Assembly: GCF_963666255.1 (NCBI RefSeq)
Contig: NZ_OY762657.1
Span: forward strand, 248,001-312,000
DNA from: an uncultured Propionivibrio sp.
GTDB lineage: Bacteria; Pseudomonadota; Gammaproteobacteria; Burkholderiales; Rhodocyclaceae
Direction: 5' to 3'
DNA length: 64,000 nt
In this document: one piece after another, positions 33,850-43,594 of the stretch
How the letters are laid out: the number at the start of each line of letters is the position of its first letter
Position numbering within the stretch: position 1 is the stretch's first letter
Made by a program: the position numbers and the translations under genes
The notes under the pieces: model-generated
Seen by the model: only the letters and a program-made list of their open reading frames with translations
Told to the model about the DNA's origin: nothing
Database searches by the model: none

Positions 33850-35153
33850 AGTTCCTCTCCCAGCAGCTTTTCAAGATCGGCGAGGCGTATCCGTGCTTCG
33901 GCCTGCGCCTTGAGAATATTCTGGCGCGCCAGCCGGATCTGTCGCTGCGCGTCGAGCAGCGTCGCGAAATCGACCTTGCCGGTTTCATAGCCGGGCAGCG
34001 CCGCCTGGAAGGTCAGTTCGGCCTGCGGCAACAGGCTGGATGTCGTCAGGATCTCGGTACGGCGCGCCACGTCGAGGCCCGAGAGGGTTTCGCCAAGCTC
34101 GCCGAGCACCTGATTGGCGGTCGCTTCCTTGCGCGTGCGCGCCGCCGCCAGCATCGCCTCCGACTCGCGCTCCTGCGCGCGCCGGGTCGCCTGCTGCAGG
34201 GGCACGTTGACCTCGACCATCATGTCCCACTGACGCACGGTCGACTGCGTCTGGTTCGGCACGACGCCGAAGGTAAAATCGGGATAGCGGTTCTTGAGAG
34301 CGAGATCGCGCGACTTCTCGGCCGCCTTGATCCGCGCCTCGTCGGCGAACAACTGCGGATTGCGCGCCCGCACGCGCTCTTCGAGTTCAGCCGCCTGCAG
34401 GCGTGCCGGCGGCGGCACCGGACGCAAACGCTCCGGCTCGGCCAGCGGCGCGGTGACCGGACGCGCCAGCCAGGCGTTGAGACGGGCCTGCAACTGGCGC
34501 CGCTCGTTTTCCAGTCCGAGCAGCTCGTTGCGCAAGGCCGTCTGTTCGACCTGCGCGCGAATGACATCCTGTTGCGCCGCCAGGCCGCTGGCATAACGCA
34601 GCTGCGCCACCTGTTCGAGCCGGACCATCAGCGCGAGGATTTCGCGATTGAGCGCTTCGCTGCGCACGACGAAATACAGCTGCGCGTAGCCGGACTTGAT
34701 GCGCGCCGCGATCTCATGCCAGACGCCGGTCGCCCGGCCCTGGCTGCCCTCGGCTTCCAGCTCGGCGATCTCGCGCTTCAGATCGCGCTTGCCGAACCAC
34801 GGCACATCCTGCATCAGCGTGTAGCGCGCCGAACCGACGCGGCCCGGCAACACGTTGGGCGACTGCGTCCCCTGCCGCGTCAGGTCCATGAGTTCGGTCC
34901 GCAGCTTCGGATCGGGCAAGGCGCCCGCCGGCGTCACGCGCTCGGACGCCGCCTCGGCCTCGTAACGTACCGACGCGAATTCGGGATTATGCTCGCGTGC
35001 ATACGCCAGCAGGCTATCGACGTCGCCGCCGATCAGGGCCTCGCCGGCCATCGCCGGCATGACCTGCAGCGCCGCCAGCAGCGCCGCCAGCGGCAGCCAG
35101 CGCGTCACGCTCTGCCGCATGCGGCACCGGGGTGAACAAGAATCGTTGCGCAT
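33846..35153 (-). CDS. cusC: CusC-type outer-membrane efflux channel (TolC family)
   Basis: A 435-residue TolC-family protein with two outer-membrane efflux repeats and long coiled-coil-prone helices (for example AAEKSRDLALKNRYPDFTFG near 290). A signal peptide lies after a basic start, ending about residue 37 at AMAGEAL. ATG 35153 has GGAGG five bases upstream. No lipobox cysteine is visible, unlike E. coli CusC, so it may not be acylated. It completes the tripartite pump. Confidence 0.9.
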   Translation of the reverse strand: MRNDSCSPRCRMRQSVTRWLPLAALLAALQVMPAMAGEALIGGDVDSLLAYAREHNPEFASVRYEAEAASERVTPAGALPDPKLRTELMDLTRQGTQSPNVLPGRVGSARYTLMQDVPWFGKRDLKREIAELEAEGSQGRATGVWHEIAARIKSGYAQLYFVVRSEALNREILALMVRLEQVAQLRYASGLAAQQDVIRAQVEQTALRNELLGLENERRQLQARLNAWLARPVTAPLAEPERLRPVPPPARLQAAELEERVRARNPQLFADEARIKAAEKSRDLALKNRYPDFTFGVVPNQTQSTVRQWDMMVEVNVPLQQATRRAQERESEAMLAAARTRKEATANQVLGELGETLSGLDVARRTEILTTSSLLPQAELTFQAALPGYETGKVDFATLLDAQRQIRLARQNILKAQAEARIRLADLEKLLGEEL

Positions 35154-35175
35154 GAAGCCTCCTTGCGCCGTCGTC

Positions 35176-35544
35176 CTAGCGCGCCGCCTCGAAGCGGACG
35201 ATGGTCAGCACGTTGTTCACGTTATCGGCGACGAAACGGATCTTGTCGCCTTCCTTCATTCGGCCGAGCCAGGCCTTGTCCTGCACGCGGAAGACCATCG
35301 TCATCGCCGGCATGCCGAGGTTCTCGAGCGGACCGTGCGCCAGCGTGACCTTGCCGCCGGTCTTGTCGACTTTCTTCACCAGCCCGTCGACCCAGGTCGT
35401 GGACATCGGCGTGGACATCGGCGTCGACATCGCCGCATGGTCGTGACCGCCGTGGCCGCCCATCATGGCGGGTTCGGCGGCGAAGCCGCTTGCCGACAGG
35501 GTGACGGCAGCGGCGAGAACGGACAGCTTGAGCAGGGATTTCAT
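35176..35544 (-). CDS. cusF: CusF-type periplasmic copper/silver metallochaperone
   Basis: A 122-residue periplasmic protein. Signal peptide about 1-22 (ending SGFAAEP), a His/Met-rich linker with GGHGGHDHAAM and three repeats of MSTP, then a small OB-fold with HGPLENLGMPAMTMVFRV, the CusF Met/His/aromatic Cu(I) site, although the tryptophan position reads leucine here. GAGGAA precedes ATG 35544. The longer in-frame ORF upstream would cover the promoter. It is the first gene of the efflux operon. Confidence 0.9.
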   Translation of the reverse strand: MKSLLKLSVLAAAVTLSASGFAAEPAMMGGHGGHDHAAMSTPMSTPMSTTWVDGLVKKVDKTGGKVTLAHGPLENLGMPAMTMVFRVQDKAWLGRMKEGDKIRFVADNVNNVLTIVRFEAAR

Positions 35545-35655
35545 CGTGGGTTCCTCGGCGAATATGAAAGGTCGGTAACAGGCGAAGCCCCGCGCATCGT
35601 CTTCAGCACGGGCGGACAGCCGCAGCGACGACGACAGGACGGGTTGATGCCAAGG

Positions 35656-35742
35656 ACTATACGGCGCCGATGCCGACAGGCTCCTGACGCTAAAATTACA
35701 ATTGTGTAATCTTGTTGCGAACGCGCGCTTTCGCCCCACAAT
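35656..35742. promoter_or_regulatory. Divergent cusF/cusR promoter region with CusR-type box
   Basis: A perfect palindrome ATTACA-ATTG-TGTAAT lies at 35695-35710, as expected for a CusR/CopR response-regulator site. On the minus side a TATAGT -10 element (35661-35656) would start the cusF transcript near 35649. On the plus side TTGCGA (35715-35720), 16 bases and CACAAT (35737-35742) can drive cusRS, with the palindrome ending four bases before the -35 element. Confidence 0.75.
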
Positions 35743-35774
35743 AGCGAAGGCAGCACAGCCCAACGGAGAAGGAC

Positions 35775-36452
35775 ATGAAGATACTCGTCGTCGAGGACGA
35801 AGAGAAAACCGGCAGCTATCTGAAGCAGGGCCTGGTCGAGGCCGGCTTCGTCGTCGACCTCGTCCCGCACGGCGCCGACGGGCTGCACCGCGCGCTGACC
35901 GAAAGCTACGACCTCGCCATCCTCGACGTCATGCTGCCCGGCATCGACGGCTGGCAGATCCTCGACACGCTCCGCCGTGCCGGCCAGGACATACCGGTGC
36001 TCTTCCTGACGGCGCGCGACGGCATCGACGACCGCGTGCGCGGCCTCGAACTCGGCGCCGACGACTACCTCGTCAAGCCCTTCGCCTTCGCCGAGCTGCT
36101 GGCCCGTGTGCGCACGCTGCTCCGCCGCGGCGGCAAGGCCAAGGAAGCCGAGCGCCTCGGCGCCGCCGACCTCGAACTCGACCTGATCCGCCGCCGCGTC
36201 ACCCGCGCCGGCCAGCGCATCGAACTCACCGCCAAGGAATTCGCGCTGCTCGAACTCCTGCTGCGCCGCCAGGGCGAGGTGCTGCCACGCTCACTGATCG
36301 CCTCGCAAGTCTGGGACATGAACTTCGACAGCGATACCAACGTCATTGACGTGGCGATCAAGCGGCTGCGCGCCAAAGTCGACGACACTTTCGAACCGAA
36401 GCTGATCCGCACCGTGCGCGGCATGGGCTACGTGCTCGAGGTGCCGGCATGA
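35775..36452 (+). CDS. cusR: CusR/CopR-type response regulator
   Basis: A 225-residue OmpR/PhoB-family regulator. Acidic pair VEDEE (about 7-11), phosphoacceptor in ILDVMLPG (D51), threonine in FLTARD and lysine in LVKPF are all present; the C-terminal winged helix has the [16 protein letters not shown] recognition segment typical of heavy-metal regulators. GGAGAAGG precedes the ATG. The gene overlaps cusS by ATGA. Confidence 0.94.
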   Translation: MKILVVEDEEKTGSYLKQGLVEAGFVVDLVPHGADGLHRALTESYDLAILDVMLPGIDGWQILDTLRRAGQDIPVLFLTARDGIDDRVRGLELGADDYLVKPFAFAELLARVRTLLRRGGKAKEAERLGAADLELDLIRRRVTRAGQRIELTAKEFALLELLLRRQGEVLPRSLIASQVWDMNFDSDTNVIDVAIKRLRAKVDDTFEPKLIRTVRGMGYVLEVPA

Positions 36453-37867
36453 CGACACGCGGCCGGCGCTCGATCACGCTGCGGCTGACGCTGCTCTTCG
36501 CGGCGATGTCCTCCGGCGTGCTGCTGGCGCTCGGCATCCTGATCGGCAACTCGGTCGAAAGCCACTTCGCCGCTCAGGACATCGACATCATGAACGGCAA
36601 GCTCGACCTGGCGCGCCAGGAGCTCGGCCGGGCGAAAAACGAGGACGACCTGATCGGCGCGCTCGGCCAGCTTGACGACGCGCTGGTCGGCCCGCAGGGC
36701 CTCGCCGTCGTTGTCGCCACCGGCGACGGTCGCCTGCTCTTCGCCACGCGTGGCGTCGACTTCCCCGACGCGCTCCTGCGCGACACGCCGGCAACGACGG
36801 CACCGCGTCTCTGGCGCGCCGCGAGCGGGCGTCCCTATCGCGGCATCGTCGCCCGCGTCGCCACCGGCGTTCCCGGCGCCGAAACGGCGACCGTCGGCGT
36901 CGCCATCGACATCGAATACCACGAGCATTTCATGCGCTCGTTCCGGCTGACGCTGTGGACCTTCGTCGTTCTCGCCGCAGTCGCCACCGGCCTGCTCGGC
37001 TGGGTCGCGGTCCGGCGCGGACTGGCGCCGCTCAATGACATTCGCGACACTGCCGCCGGCATCACGGCGACCCGCCTCGATGCGCGCCTGTCGCTCGACG
37101 CCGTACCGGCCGAACTGGCGGCGCTGGCCGACACGCTCAACGCCATGCTGGCACGGCTCGAAGCCTCGTTCCGGCGGCTCTCCGACTTCTCCTCCGACCT
37201 CGCCCACGAGTTCCGCACGCCGATCAGCAACCTGCTGACGCAGACGCAGGTGATGCTCGCCCATCCGCGCAGCCCCGACGACTACCGCGACGTGCTGGCC
37301 TCGAACATCGAGGAATACGAGCGCCTGTCGCGGATGATCACGGATATGCTCTTCCTCGCCAAAGCCGAGGAAGGTCAACAACACCTCGCGAGAGCCGAGG
37401 AAGGACAGCCCATGCCGGCGACGGAGGACGTGGCGCTCGATGCGCTCGCCGACGCGCTGCTCGAATACTACCGCCCGCTCGCCGACGACCGTCAGATCGA
37501 ACTTGGACGTCATGGCGAAGCGACGGTTTCCGGCGAGCCGCTGATGCTGCGCCGGGCCCTTGCCAACCTGCTCTCCAATGCGCTGCGCCATACGCCCGCG
37601 GCCGGCCGGGTCAGCGTGCGCATCGACCGCCGTGAAGACGCCATTGTCATCGATGTCGAAAACACCGGCGAAACGATCCCGGCCGTTCACCTGCCGCGCC
37701 TCTTCGACCGCTTCTACCGCGTCGATGCCGCACGCCATCGCCAGGGCGAAGGCACCGGACTCGGCCTCGCGATCGTCCGCTCGATCATGCAGGCGCACGG
37801 CGGGGACGTCGCCGTGCGCTCCGCCGACGGTATCACCGTCTTCAGTCTGATCTTGCCCGCCCGGTAA
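36449..37867 (+). CDS. cusS: CusS-type heavy-metal sensor histidine kinase
   Basis: A 472-residue membrane kinase. Two membrane helices (about 12-32 and 170-190) flank a periplasmic sensor of about 135 residues; a HAMP domain (about 190-245) follows, then HisKA with [13 protein letters not shown] (His near residue 252) and HATPase_c with [18 protein letters not shown] and [11 protein letters not shown]. Order and length match CusS/CopS. A short repeat of [18 protein letters not shown] in the dimerisation domain is unusual. It should phosphorylate CusR on periplasmic Cu/Ag excess. Confidence 0.94.
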   Translation: MTTRGRRSITLRLTLLFAAMSSGVLLALGILIGNSVESHFAAQDIDIMNGKLDLARQELGRAKNEDDLIGALGQLDDALVGPQGLAVVVATGDGRLLFATRGVDFPDALLRDTPATTAPRLWRAASGRPYRGIVARVATGVPGAETATVGVAIDIEYHEHFMRSFRLTLWTFVVLAAVATGLLGWVAVRRGLAPLNDIRDTAAGITATRLDARLSLDAVPAELAALADTLNAMLARLEASFRRLSDFSSDLAHEFRTPISNLLTQTQVMLAHPRSPDDYRDVLASNIEEYERLSRMITDMLFLAKAEEGQQHLARAEEGQPMPATEDVALDALADALLEYYRPLADDRQIELGRHGEATVSGEPLMLRRALANLLSNALRHTPAAGRVSVRIDRREDAIVIDVENTGETIPAVHLPRLFDRFYRVDAARHRQGEGTGLGLAIVRSIMQAHGGDVAVRSADGITVFSLILPAR

Positions 37868-38054
37868 CAAGGCGCGCGCCGGGATTCCCCGGAATGGCGC
37901 AGTCGACATCGACCGCATCGTGAGGACGCCGTTCATGCGTTGGCCACCATTCCGGCCGCCGCGAAATAGGCCGGTGCTTCGCGCAATTGTCTGGCAAAAC
38001 CAAGGGTTTATCCTCACAATAGGCCCACGTCCGCCAATACGACCCGGTGATCGA

Positions 38055-39371
38055 ATGATGAACACACCGTACCTCGGAATCAGGGAACTCCTGTCAAACG
38101 CCGCGGCCCAGGCCATTCGCAATGTCGAGTACTACGACCAGCGTCGCGTCGCGCTCGGCTCAATCGGAATCGTCGCGTTTCCCCTGTATTACTGGATCTG
38201 GTCGTCGCTCTTCCCGCAACCTTACGAAAACTTGTGGCTGCGCCTTATCGGCCTGCTGCTATTCCTGCCGCTTGTCTTTTCCAACCGCTGGCCCTCCGCG
38301 TGCAAGCGCTATTTGCCGGCGCTCTGGCATTTCACGCTGCTGTACTCCCTGCCGTTTTTCTTTACCTTCATGCTGCTGAAAAACGACTGCACCGAGGTCT
38401 GGGTCGCCTCGGTCGTCGTTGCGCTATTTGCCATGTCGCTCCTGCTGGACTGGCTGTCGTTGATCGCGCATTTCGTCGTCGGGACGCTCATGGCCTGGAT
38501 TCTGTACGCGACGACGGCCGAAACAACGCAGATAAGCTTCGCCAGCGCCACCTACCTGCCGATCTTTGCCTTTGCAGTCGCGCTCGGGGCGGCCACGAAT
38601 TACGCTTCGCTCATGGTTCGCGTCGAGCAGGAGCGCGCCATGATTGCCACCGCCAGCGGCATCGCGCACGAATTGCGCACGCCATTGCTCAGCATTGCAG
38701 TCACTGCCAGCGGCCTCGGCGAATACCTGCCGCAACTCCTGAAAGCCTATGAGATTGCCAAATCCGCAAACCTGGATGTGCCGCCGATCCGGCGCATCCA
38801 GATCGAATCCATGCAAAACGCCCTGAAGCGCGTGGAAACGGAGGCCATGCATTCGAACACGATCATCGACATGCTGCTCATGAGCGCAAGGCAGACGCAA
38901 CGCAACGGCATCACACTGAACGACTGCTCCATTCGCTGCTGCGTTGAATCGGCGCTTGAGCGCTATCCGCTCTCGGCGGCGGAGCGGTCACTGATCACGA
39001 TCGACCCGGGGCCGGATTTCCGGTTCCCGGGCAACAAACTGCTCATGGTCCATGTGATATTTAACCTTGTAAAGAATGCATTAAGGCACATAGCCAAAGC
39101 GGGAAAGGGTGATATAAGGATTTCATTCCGAACCGACCATTCGGGCAACGCCTTGCTGTTCAGGGACACGGGGCTGGGAATTCGACCGGAGCATGTTTCC
39201 CACATATTCAGCCGCTTCTACACCTCGACGGAAGATAACGACAATATTCTCGGCGCTGGGATCGGCCTTGCCTTCTGCCGCGATGTCATGACCCTGTTCG
39301 GAGGATCGATCAGCTGCCGCTCGACTTTCAGTGAATACACCGAATTTGAATTGAATTTTCCTGCGCCATGA
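38055..39371 (+). CDS. CqsS/LqsS-type alpha-hydroxyketone quorum-sensing kinase
   Basis: A 438-residue kinase with five to six N-terminal membrane helices (to about residue 200), HisKA with GIAHELRTPLLSI (about 217) and HATPase_c with NLVKNALRH, DTGLGI and GAGIGLAF. The membrane-embedded sensor without a large periplasmic loop, lack of a fused receiver domain and the adjacent CqsA/LqsA-like synthase identify an alpha-hydroxyketone receptor of the LqsS/JqsS type. ATG 38055 is used (38058 is an equally possible start); no strong ribosome site is seen. The 3' half is distinctly AT-richer than flanking genes, with codons such as ATA and AAA that neighbours avoid. It overlaps the response regulator by ATGA. 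Confidence 0.82.
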   Translation: MMNTPYLGIRELLSNAAAQAIRNVEYYDQRRVALGSIGIVAFPLYYWIWSSLFPQPYENLWLRLIGLLLFLPLVFSNRWPSACKRYLPALWHFTLLYSLPFFFTFMLLKNDCTEVWVASVVVALFAMSLLLDWLSLIAHFVVGTLMAWILYATTAETTQISFASATYLPIFAFAVALGAATNYASLMVRVEQERAMIATASGIAHELRTPLLSIAVTASGLGEYLPQLLKAYEIAKSANLDVPPIRRIQIESMQNALKRVETEAMHSNTIIDMLLMSARQTQRNGITLNDCSIRCCVESALERYPLSAAERSLITIDPGPDFRFPGNKLLMVHVIFNLVKNALRHIAKAGKGDIRISFRTDHSGNALLFRDTGLGIRPEHVSHIFSRFYTSTEDNDNILGAGIGLAFCRDVMTLFGGSISCRSTFSEYTEFELNFPAP

Positions 39372-40402
39372 AACCTTATGCCATTCCGCCGTTCTGTTTT
39401 CCGACGACCGTTGCCTTTATCGACGACAACCGGTCCTTTCTCGAAAGCATTGCGCTTGGGCTTGATTCGCGTCTGGCCTTCCGGAAATTCGAGTCCCCCT
39501 TCTCGGCCCTCGTTGCACTGAACGGCGCACCGCCGACGCCTTCGATAGACGAGGAGTTGCTGTCCATTTATCGGCACCGGGGGGAATGCAGCCAATCCCA
39601 CCATGTCATTGACGTCAACCTCGACAGGATCCATCGCGTCGTCCATGACGAACAGCGCTTCGAGCAGATCTCGGTCGTCGTCGTCGACTACGACATGCCG
39701 GAAATCAACGGGCTGGAGCTGTGCAGAAGTATCAAGAATCCGGCGATCCGGAAAATCCTGCTGACGGGGAAGGCAGATGAGCAGGTCGGCATACACGCCT
39801 TCAACGAAGGCATCATCGACCGGTTCATCAAGAAGCAGTATCCGGATGCCATTGCACGCCTGAATACCGCCATTGCCGACCTTCAGAAAGAATACCTGCA
39901 GCAACTGCAGGACGCCCTGATTCACATGCTCGCCGTCGGATCACATGCTTTCCTCTTCGATCGGATGTTTGCACTGCGCTTCCAGGATATCTGCAAGGAA
40001 CTGGACATCGTTGAGCACTACCTGTCCTGCGCGCCCGACGGACTTCTGCTGCTGGACAGTTCGGGATCGGCACACTTGCTGGTCGTTCAGACCGAGGCAA
40101 TGATGCGCAGCCACGTCGAGATCGCCGACGAACTGGGGGCACCCAACGAACTGCTGCGACAACTGAGTAACCGGCGCCACATCCCGTATTTCTGGAAAAC
40201 ATCCGGCGACTACACCCCCGACTATGACGACTGGGAATCATGCCTGTATCCGGCACAGGAATTCACCGGACAGAATGGCGATTGGTACCTGTATGCGGTG
40301 ATCAGGGCCCCTTCCGCATTCAACCTGAAATACATCCATAGCTACAGCGACTATCTGGATCAACTGGATGCCGAGGCACGTCAGGGAAATCCAGGGCGTT
40401 AG
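39368..40402 (+). CDS. LqsR-like response regulator
   Basis: A 344-residue regulator. A receiver domain occupies the N-terminal ~160 residues with the acidic pair FIDDN (19-20), phosphoacceptor in VVVVDYDMPE (D107) and lysine in LLTGKAD (K135). About 87 residues separate acidic pair and phosphoacceptor, roughly 45 more than in a standard receiver, so an insertion (about 50-95) interrupts the fold. The C-terminal ~180 residues contain no recognisable DNA-binding or enzymatic motif, as in LqsR-type regulators. It is translationally coupled to the kinase. A FRIKKQYPD-like segment (FIKKQYPDA, about 154) replaces the usual KPF loop. Confidence 0.78.
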   Translation: MKPYAIPPFCFPTTVAFIDDNRSFLESIALGLDSRLAFRKFESPFSALVALNGAPPTPSIDEELLSIYRHRGECSQSHHVIDVNLDRIHRVVHDEQRFEQISVVVVDYDMPEINGLELCRSIKNPAIRKILLTGKADEQVGIHAFNEGIIDRFIKKQYPDAIARLNTAIADLQKEYLQQLQDALIHMLAVGSHAFLFDRMFALRFQDICKELDIVEHYLSCAPDGLLLLDSSGSAHLLVVQTEAMMRSHVEIADELGAPNELLRQLSNRRHIPYFWKTSGDYTPDYDDWESCLYPAQEFTGQNGDWYLYAVIRAPSAFNLKYIHSYSDYLDQLDAEARQGNPGR

Positions 40403-40489
40403 CGAAAACCTGTGTCTGTTTTCGGTATTTTCCGACAACACGCCCGGGCCTCTGTTTTTGGTCTCTGGCCGACATCCCATCATTTCGGC

Positions 40490-41794
40490 TTATGCAACGA
40501 CCCTGGCCCTGGCGAGAGATTCCACTGAAAGTGCCTCGCTTTCGCCATGACAACGACTACCGCGACTCAAGCGCCGGGAGGACGGCCAATCCGCAACGCC
40601 GATTGGGTCGCGGATCTCCCGGCAAGCGCGGACGATCCGGTCGATGTCGCCATCGGCAAGCCCGGTATTGACGGAGAACCGGATCAGGGAACGATTTTTC
40701 GGTGTCGCCGGCGCGATGAAGGGCGCACCGAAGATGCCCCTGGATTCGAGCGCGTCCCGCAGGATCAGGGTATTTTCTTCCGGCCCCGCTTCCAGCGACA
40801 CGATCTGGGACGCGCTCTCATTCAGGTTATAGCCGATCGACTGGAGTTCCTCACGCAGACGCGCCGCGTTGTCGTGCAGACGCCGCCGTCGCCAGCCCTC
40901 CTGCCGAACGAGCGAGAGGGTCGCGTCGATTCCGGCGACATCGTGCGGCAGCAGGGTCGAACTGAAGATGGCCGGAAACGACTCGAACTTGAAGTACTCC
41001 TGAAAATCCCTTGAGCACGTGACAAAACCGGCCCTTCCGGCGAATGCCTTGGCAAGACTGGCCGTCCGGAAGTGAACCTTGTCGGCCAGATTCATAGCAA
41101 CGACGAGTCCTTCGCCGTTCGGACCGTGCGTGCCAAGCGAATGCGATTCATCCACCACGAACACGCATCCGTTGGCCTCGCAAATGGCGGCGATTTCGCG
41201 TAGCGGAGAAATGCTTCCGCTGGTGCTGAAAATCGCGTCGACGACAACGATGCCGGGGCCGTTGCGCAACACCTGCCGCTCGAGGTTTTCGACATCGTTG
41301 TGATGGAAGGGAACGGCGCGCGCCCCTGCCGAACGAATACCTTCCCAAAGCGACATATGCGCCATCATGTCGGCATAGACGACGGTGTTCTCGCCGGCAA
41401 TGCTCTGAATCAATCCGGTATTGGCCGCATACCCCGACTGGCATAGCACGCCGGCCTCGGCATGCATGAAGCGCGCAAGCCGGTTTTCGAGCGCCAGTTG
41501 CGGATTCTCGCCATGAAGGAAGACGCCGGACATCAGCATCCCGTTGCCCTCATGTTGCATGCTCGCGCTCATTGCATCACGAATCTTCGGATGAGTGGCA
41601 ATCGACAGATAGTCGTTGCTCGTCAGCACCAGATCGTTAGCGCCGGGCGTTTTGCCATGCATGATATTTCGTCCTTGCCAGGTATCGCGAACCCGCTGAC
41701 GATAGTACTTTTCGACACGCAAGCGGATGTCATCAGACAGGCGCGGCGCTTTCGACTTCTGAATGGAATGAATCACGGTAACAGAGTTGTTCAT
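40490..41794 (-). CDS. CqsA/LqsA-type alpha-hydroxyketone autoinducer synthase
   Basis: A 434-residue PLP enzyme of the alpha-oxoamine synthase family (relatives of KBL and BioF). GIVVVDAIFSTSGSISPL, VFVVDESHSLGTHGPNG and the PLP lysine in TASLAKAFAGRAGF (about 240) are in place. The LTSNDYLSIATHP start of the fold and the missing BioF signature point to CqsA/LqsA, which make alpha-hydroxyketone signals from an acyl-CoA and an amino acid or SAM. It converges with the kinase-regulator pair. AAGGAT precedes the ATG. A basic C-terminal tail of about 35 residues extends beyond the fold. Confidence 0.85.
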   Translation of the reverse strand: MNNSVTVIHSIQKSKAPRLSDDIRLRVEKYYRQRVRDTWQGRNIMHGKTPGANDLVLTSNDYLSIATHPKIRDAMSASMQHEGNGMLMSGVFLHGENPQLALENRLARFMHAEAGVLCQSGYAANTGLIQSIAGENTVVYADMMAHMSLWEGIRSAGARAVPFHHNDVENLERQVLRNGPGIVVVDAIFSTSGSISPLREIAAICEANGCVFVVDESHSLGTHGPNGEGLVVAMNLADKVHFRTASLAKAFAGRAGFVTCSRDFQEYFKFESFPAIFSSTLLPHDVAGIDATLSLVRQEGWRRRRLHDNAARLREELQSIGYNLNESASQIVSLEAGPEENTLILRDALESRGIFGAPFIAPATPKNRSLIRFSVNTGLADGDIDRIVRACREIRDPIGVADWPSSRRLSRGSRCHGESEALSVESLARARVVA

Positions 41795-42226
41795 GATTAG
41801 GCATCCTTATGATTGTTAATAAACAAACGGGTGTTGCCAGATCATTGTGGTCCATTTCGAACTGGAAATTATGTCGATCTTTCGTCCCTTTTTCGATCCT
41901 CTCGACACATCAGCGCGTGTGCCCTCAATCCTGCCCGCTCGATCGCAAAAAAACGCGGACCCACACACTGCACGGAATCAATCGCCGGATTGCGAACATC
42001 CCCCAGGAAGCAAGCCGTTGCATAATGATGCCCGCAACGCCTGTCCGCCTCGGCACATGCCCCGGATATCTCTTCCGGCCCCGGCCGGCGCATGCCGGAA
42101 CAAGCGCAAAGGATACCGAATGACGACTGCGCCGAAGCCGGACGGCCGTGCCAACGGCGTCATACGCGTCCGCGCATTACAGGAACGGGACGGCACAACC
42201 GTCATTTCATGACCAAGGAACATGCC
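41795..42226. other. Intergenic region between the autoinducer synthase and amidase genes
   Basis: This 432-base gap is AT-richer near 41800-41960 and holds the synthase ribosome site (AAGGAT on the minus strand) and a TATTAA -10-like element near 41820 for the minus strand. For the amidase only AAGGAA at 42214-42219 is clear. No convincing gene, terminator or repeat was found. Confidence 0.5.
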
Positions 42227-43594
42227 ATGACAAGAATCAGCACACTCTCCCAGCATGCCGACGCGTTGCGTGCCGGCACGACCACGGCGGTCGAACAGCT
42301 CGATACCGCGCTCGCCCGGATCGCCGCACCCGATGGCGAAGGCGCGCGGGTATTCACGCGCGTCTACGACCGCGCTGCCCGCGCCGCAGCCGAAGCTTCC
42401 GACGGCCTGCGCAAGGTCGGGCTGGCGCGTTCGCCCATCGACGGGCTGACCATTTCGATCAAGGATCTCTTCGACGTACGCGGCGAGACGACGCTGGCCG
42501 GCTCGGTCGTCCTCGCCGACGCTGCCCCCGCCGACGCGCATGCCGAGATCGTGAACCGCCTGATCGCCGCCGGTGCCGTCATCGTCGGCAAGACGAACAT
42601 GACCGAGTTCGCCTACTCGGGACTCGGCCTCAACCCGCACTACGGCACACCGAAAAACACGTGGGACCGCCCGACCGGCCGGATTCCCGGCGGTTCGTCC
42701 TCGGGCGCCGCAATTTCCGTCTCCGATGCCATGAGCATGGCGGCGATCGGCACCGACACCGGCGGCTCGGTACGCATCCCGGCGGCGCTGAACGGCCTCA
42801 CCGGCTTCAAGCCGACCGCCCGGCGCGTACCGACGACCGGGGCGCTGCCGCTGTCGACGCATCTCGATTCGATCGGCCCGATCGCGCCGTCGGTCGCCTG
42901 CTGCGCGACGCTCGACGCGATCCTCACCGGCGAGACGCCGCACGCACTGCCGTCCTTGCCGCTGCGCGGCCTGCGCCTGGCGCTGCCGACCACCGTCGTG
43001 CTCGACGACCTCGATGCCCAGGTATCGGCGAGTTTCGAGCGCGCCGTTACCCGCCTGTCAGCCGCTGGCGCTGTGATCGACGAAATTGCCGTGCCGGCCT
43101 TCGCTCAGCTCGCCGACATCAACGCCAAGGGCGGATTCACGGCCGCCGAAGCCTGGGCCTGGCATCGCCACCTCATCGCCGCGCACCCGGATCGCTACGA
43201 TCCGCGCGTTGCCTCACGCATGCGTCGGGGCGAGGCGATGAGCGCCGCCGACTTCATCGAACTCCTGCAAGCGCGGACGCAGTGGATCGACGCGGCAGGT
43301 GCAACCTTCGCGCCCTACGACGCGCTGATCCTGCCGACGGTGCCGATCGTCGCGCCACCCATCGCCGAGCTCGCCGCGTCCGATGACGCGTACTTCAGGG
43401 CCAACGGGCTGATGCTGCGCAATCCCAGCGTCATCAACTTCCTCGACGGCTGCGCACTGAGCATCCCCTGCCAGCAAGAGGGCGAGGCGCCGGTCGGGCT
43501 GATGCTCGCCGGCACCGCCCTGAGCGACCGCCGGATACTCGCCATCGGCCAGGCCTGCGAAGCGGCGCTGGGGATCCGGGGAGCGGCTGCATGA
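42227..43594 (+). CDS. Amidase-signature-family hydrolase
   Basis: A 455-residue amidase of the GatA/AtzF-like signature family. The Ser-cisSer-Lys triad is complete: SIKDLFD (Lys, about 81), the glycine/serine loop PGGSSSGAA (about 155-163) and DTGGSVRIPAA (nucleophile Ser, about 178). No GatB or GatC gene is nearby and no extra domain is fused, so it is a small-molecule amidase rather than a tRNA amidotransferase subunit. ATG 42227 with AAGGAA upstream is chosen over 42209. Its stop overlaps the start of an SMR exporter gene (ATGA), so the two are coupled. Confidence 0.88.
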   Translation: MTRISTLSQHADALRAGTTTAVEQLDTALARIAAPDGEGARVFTRVYDRAARAAAEASDGLRKVGLARSPIDGLTISIKDLFDVRGETTLAGSVVLADAAPADAHAEIVNRLIAAGAVIVGKTNMTEFAYSGLGLNPHYGTPKNTWDRPTGRIPGGSSSGAAISVSDAMSMAAIGTDTGGSVRIPAALNGLTGFKPTARRVPTTGALPLSTHLDSIGPIAPSVACCATLDAILTGETPHALPSLPLRGLRLALPTTVVLDDLDAQVSASFERAVTRLSAAGAVIDEIAVPAFAQLADINAKGGFTAAEAWAWHRHLIAAHPDRYDPRVASRMRRGEAMSAADFIELLQARTQWIDAAGATFAPYDALILPTVPIVAPPIAELAASDDAYFRANGLMLRNPSVINFLDGCALSIPCQQEGEAPVGLMLAGTALSDRRILAIGQACEAALGIRGAAA

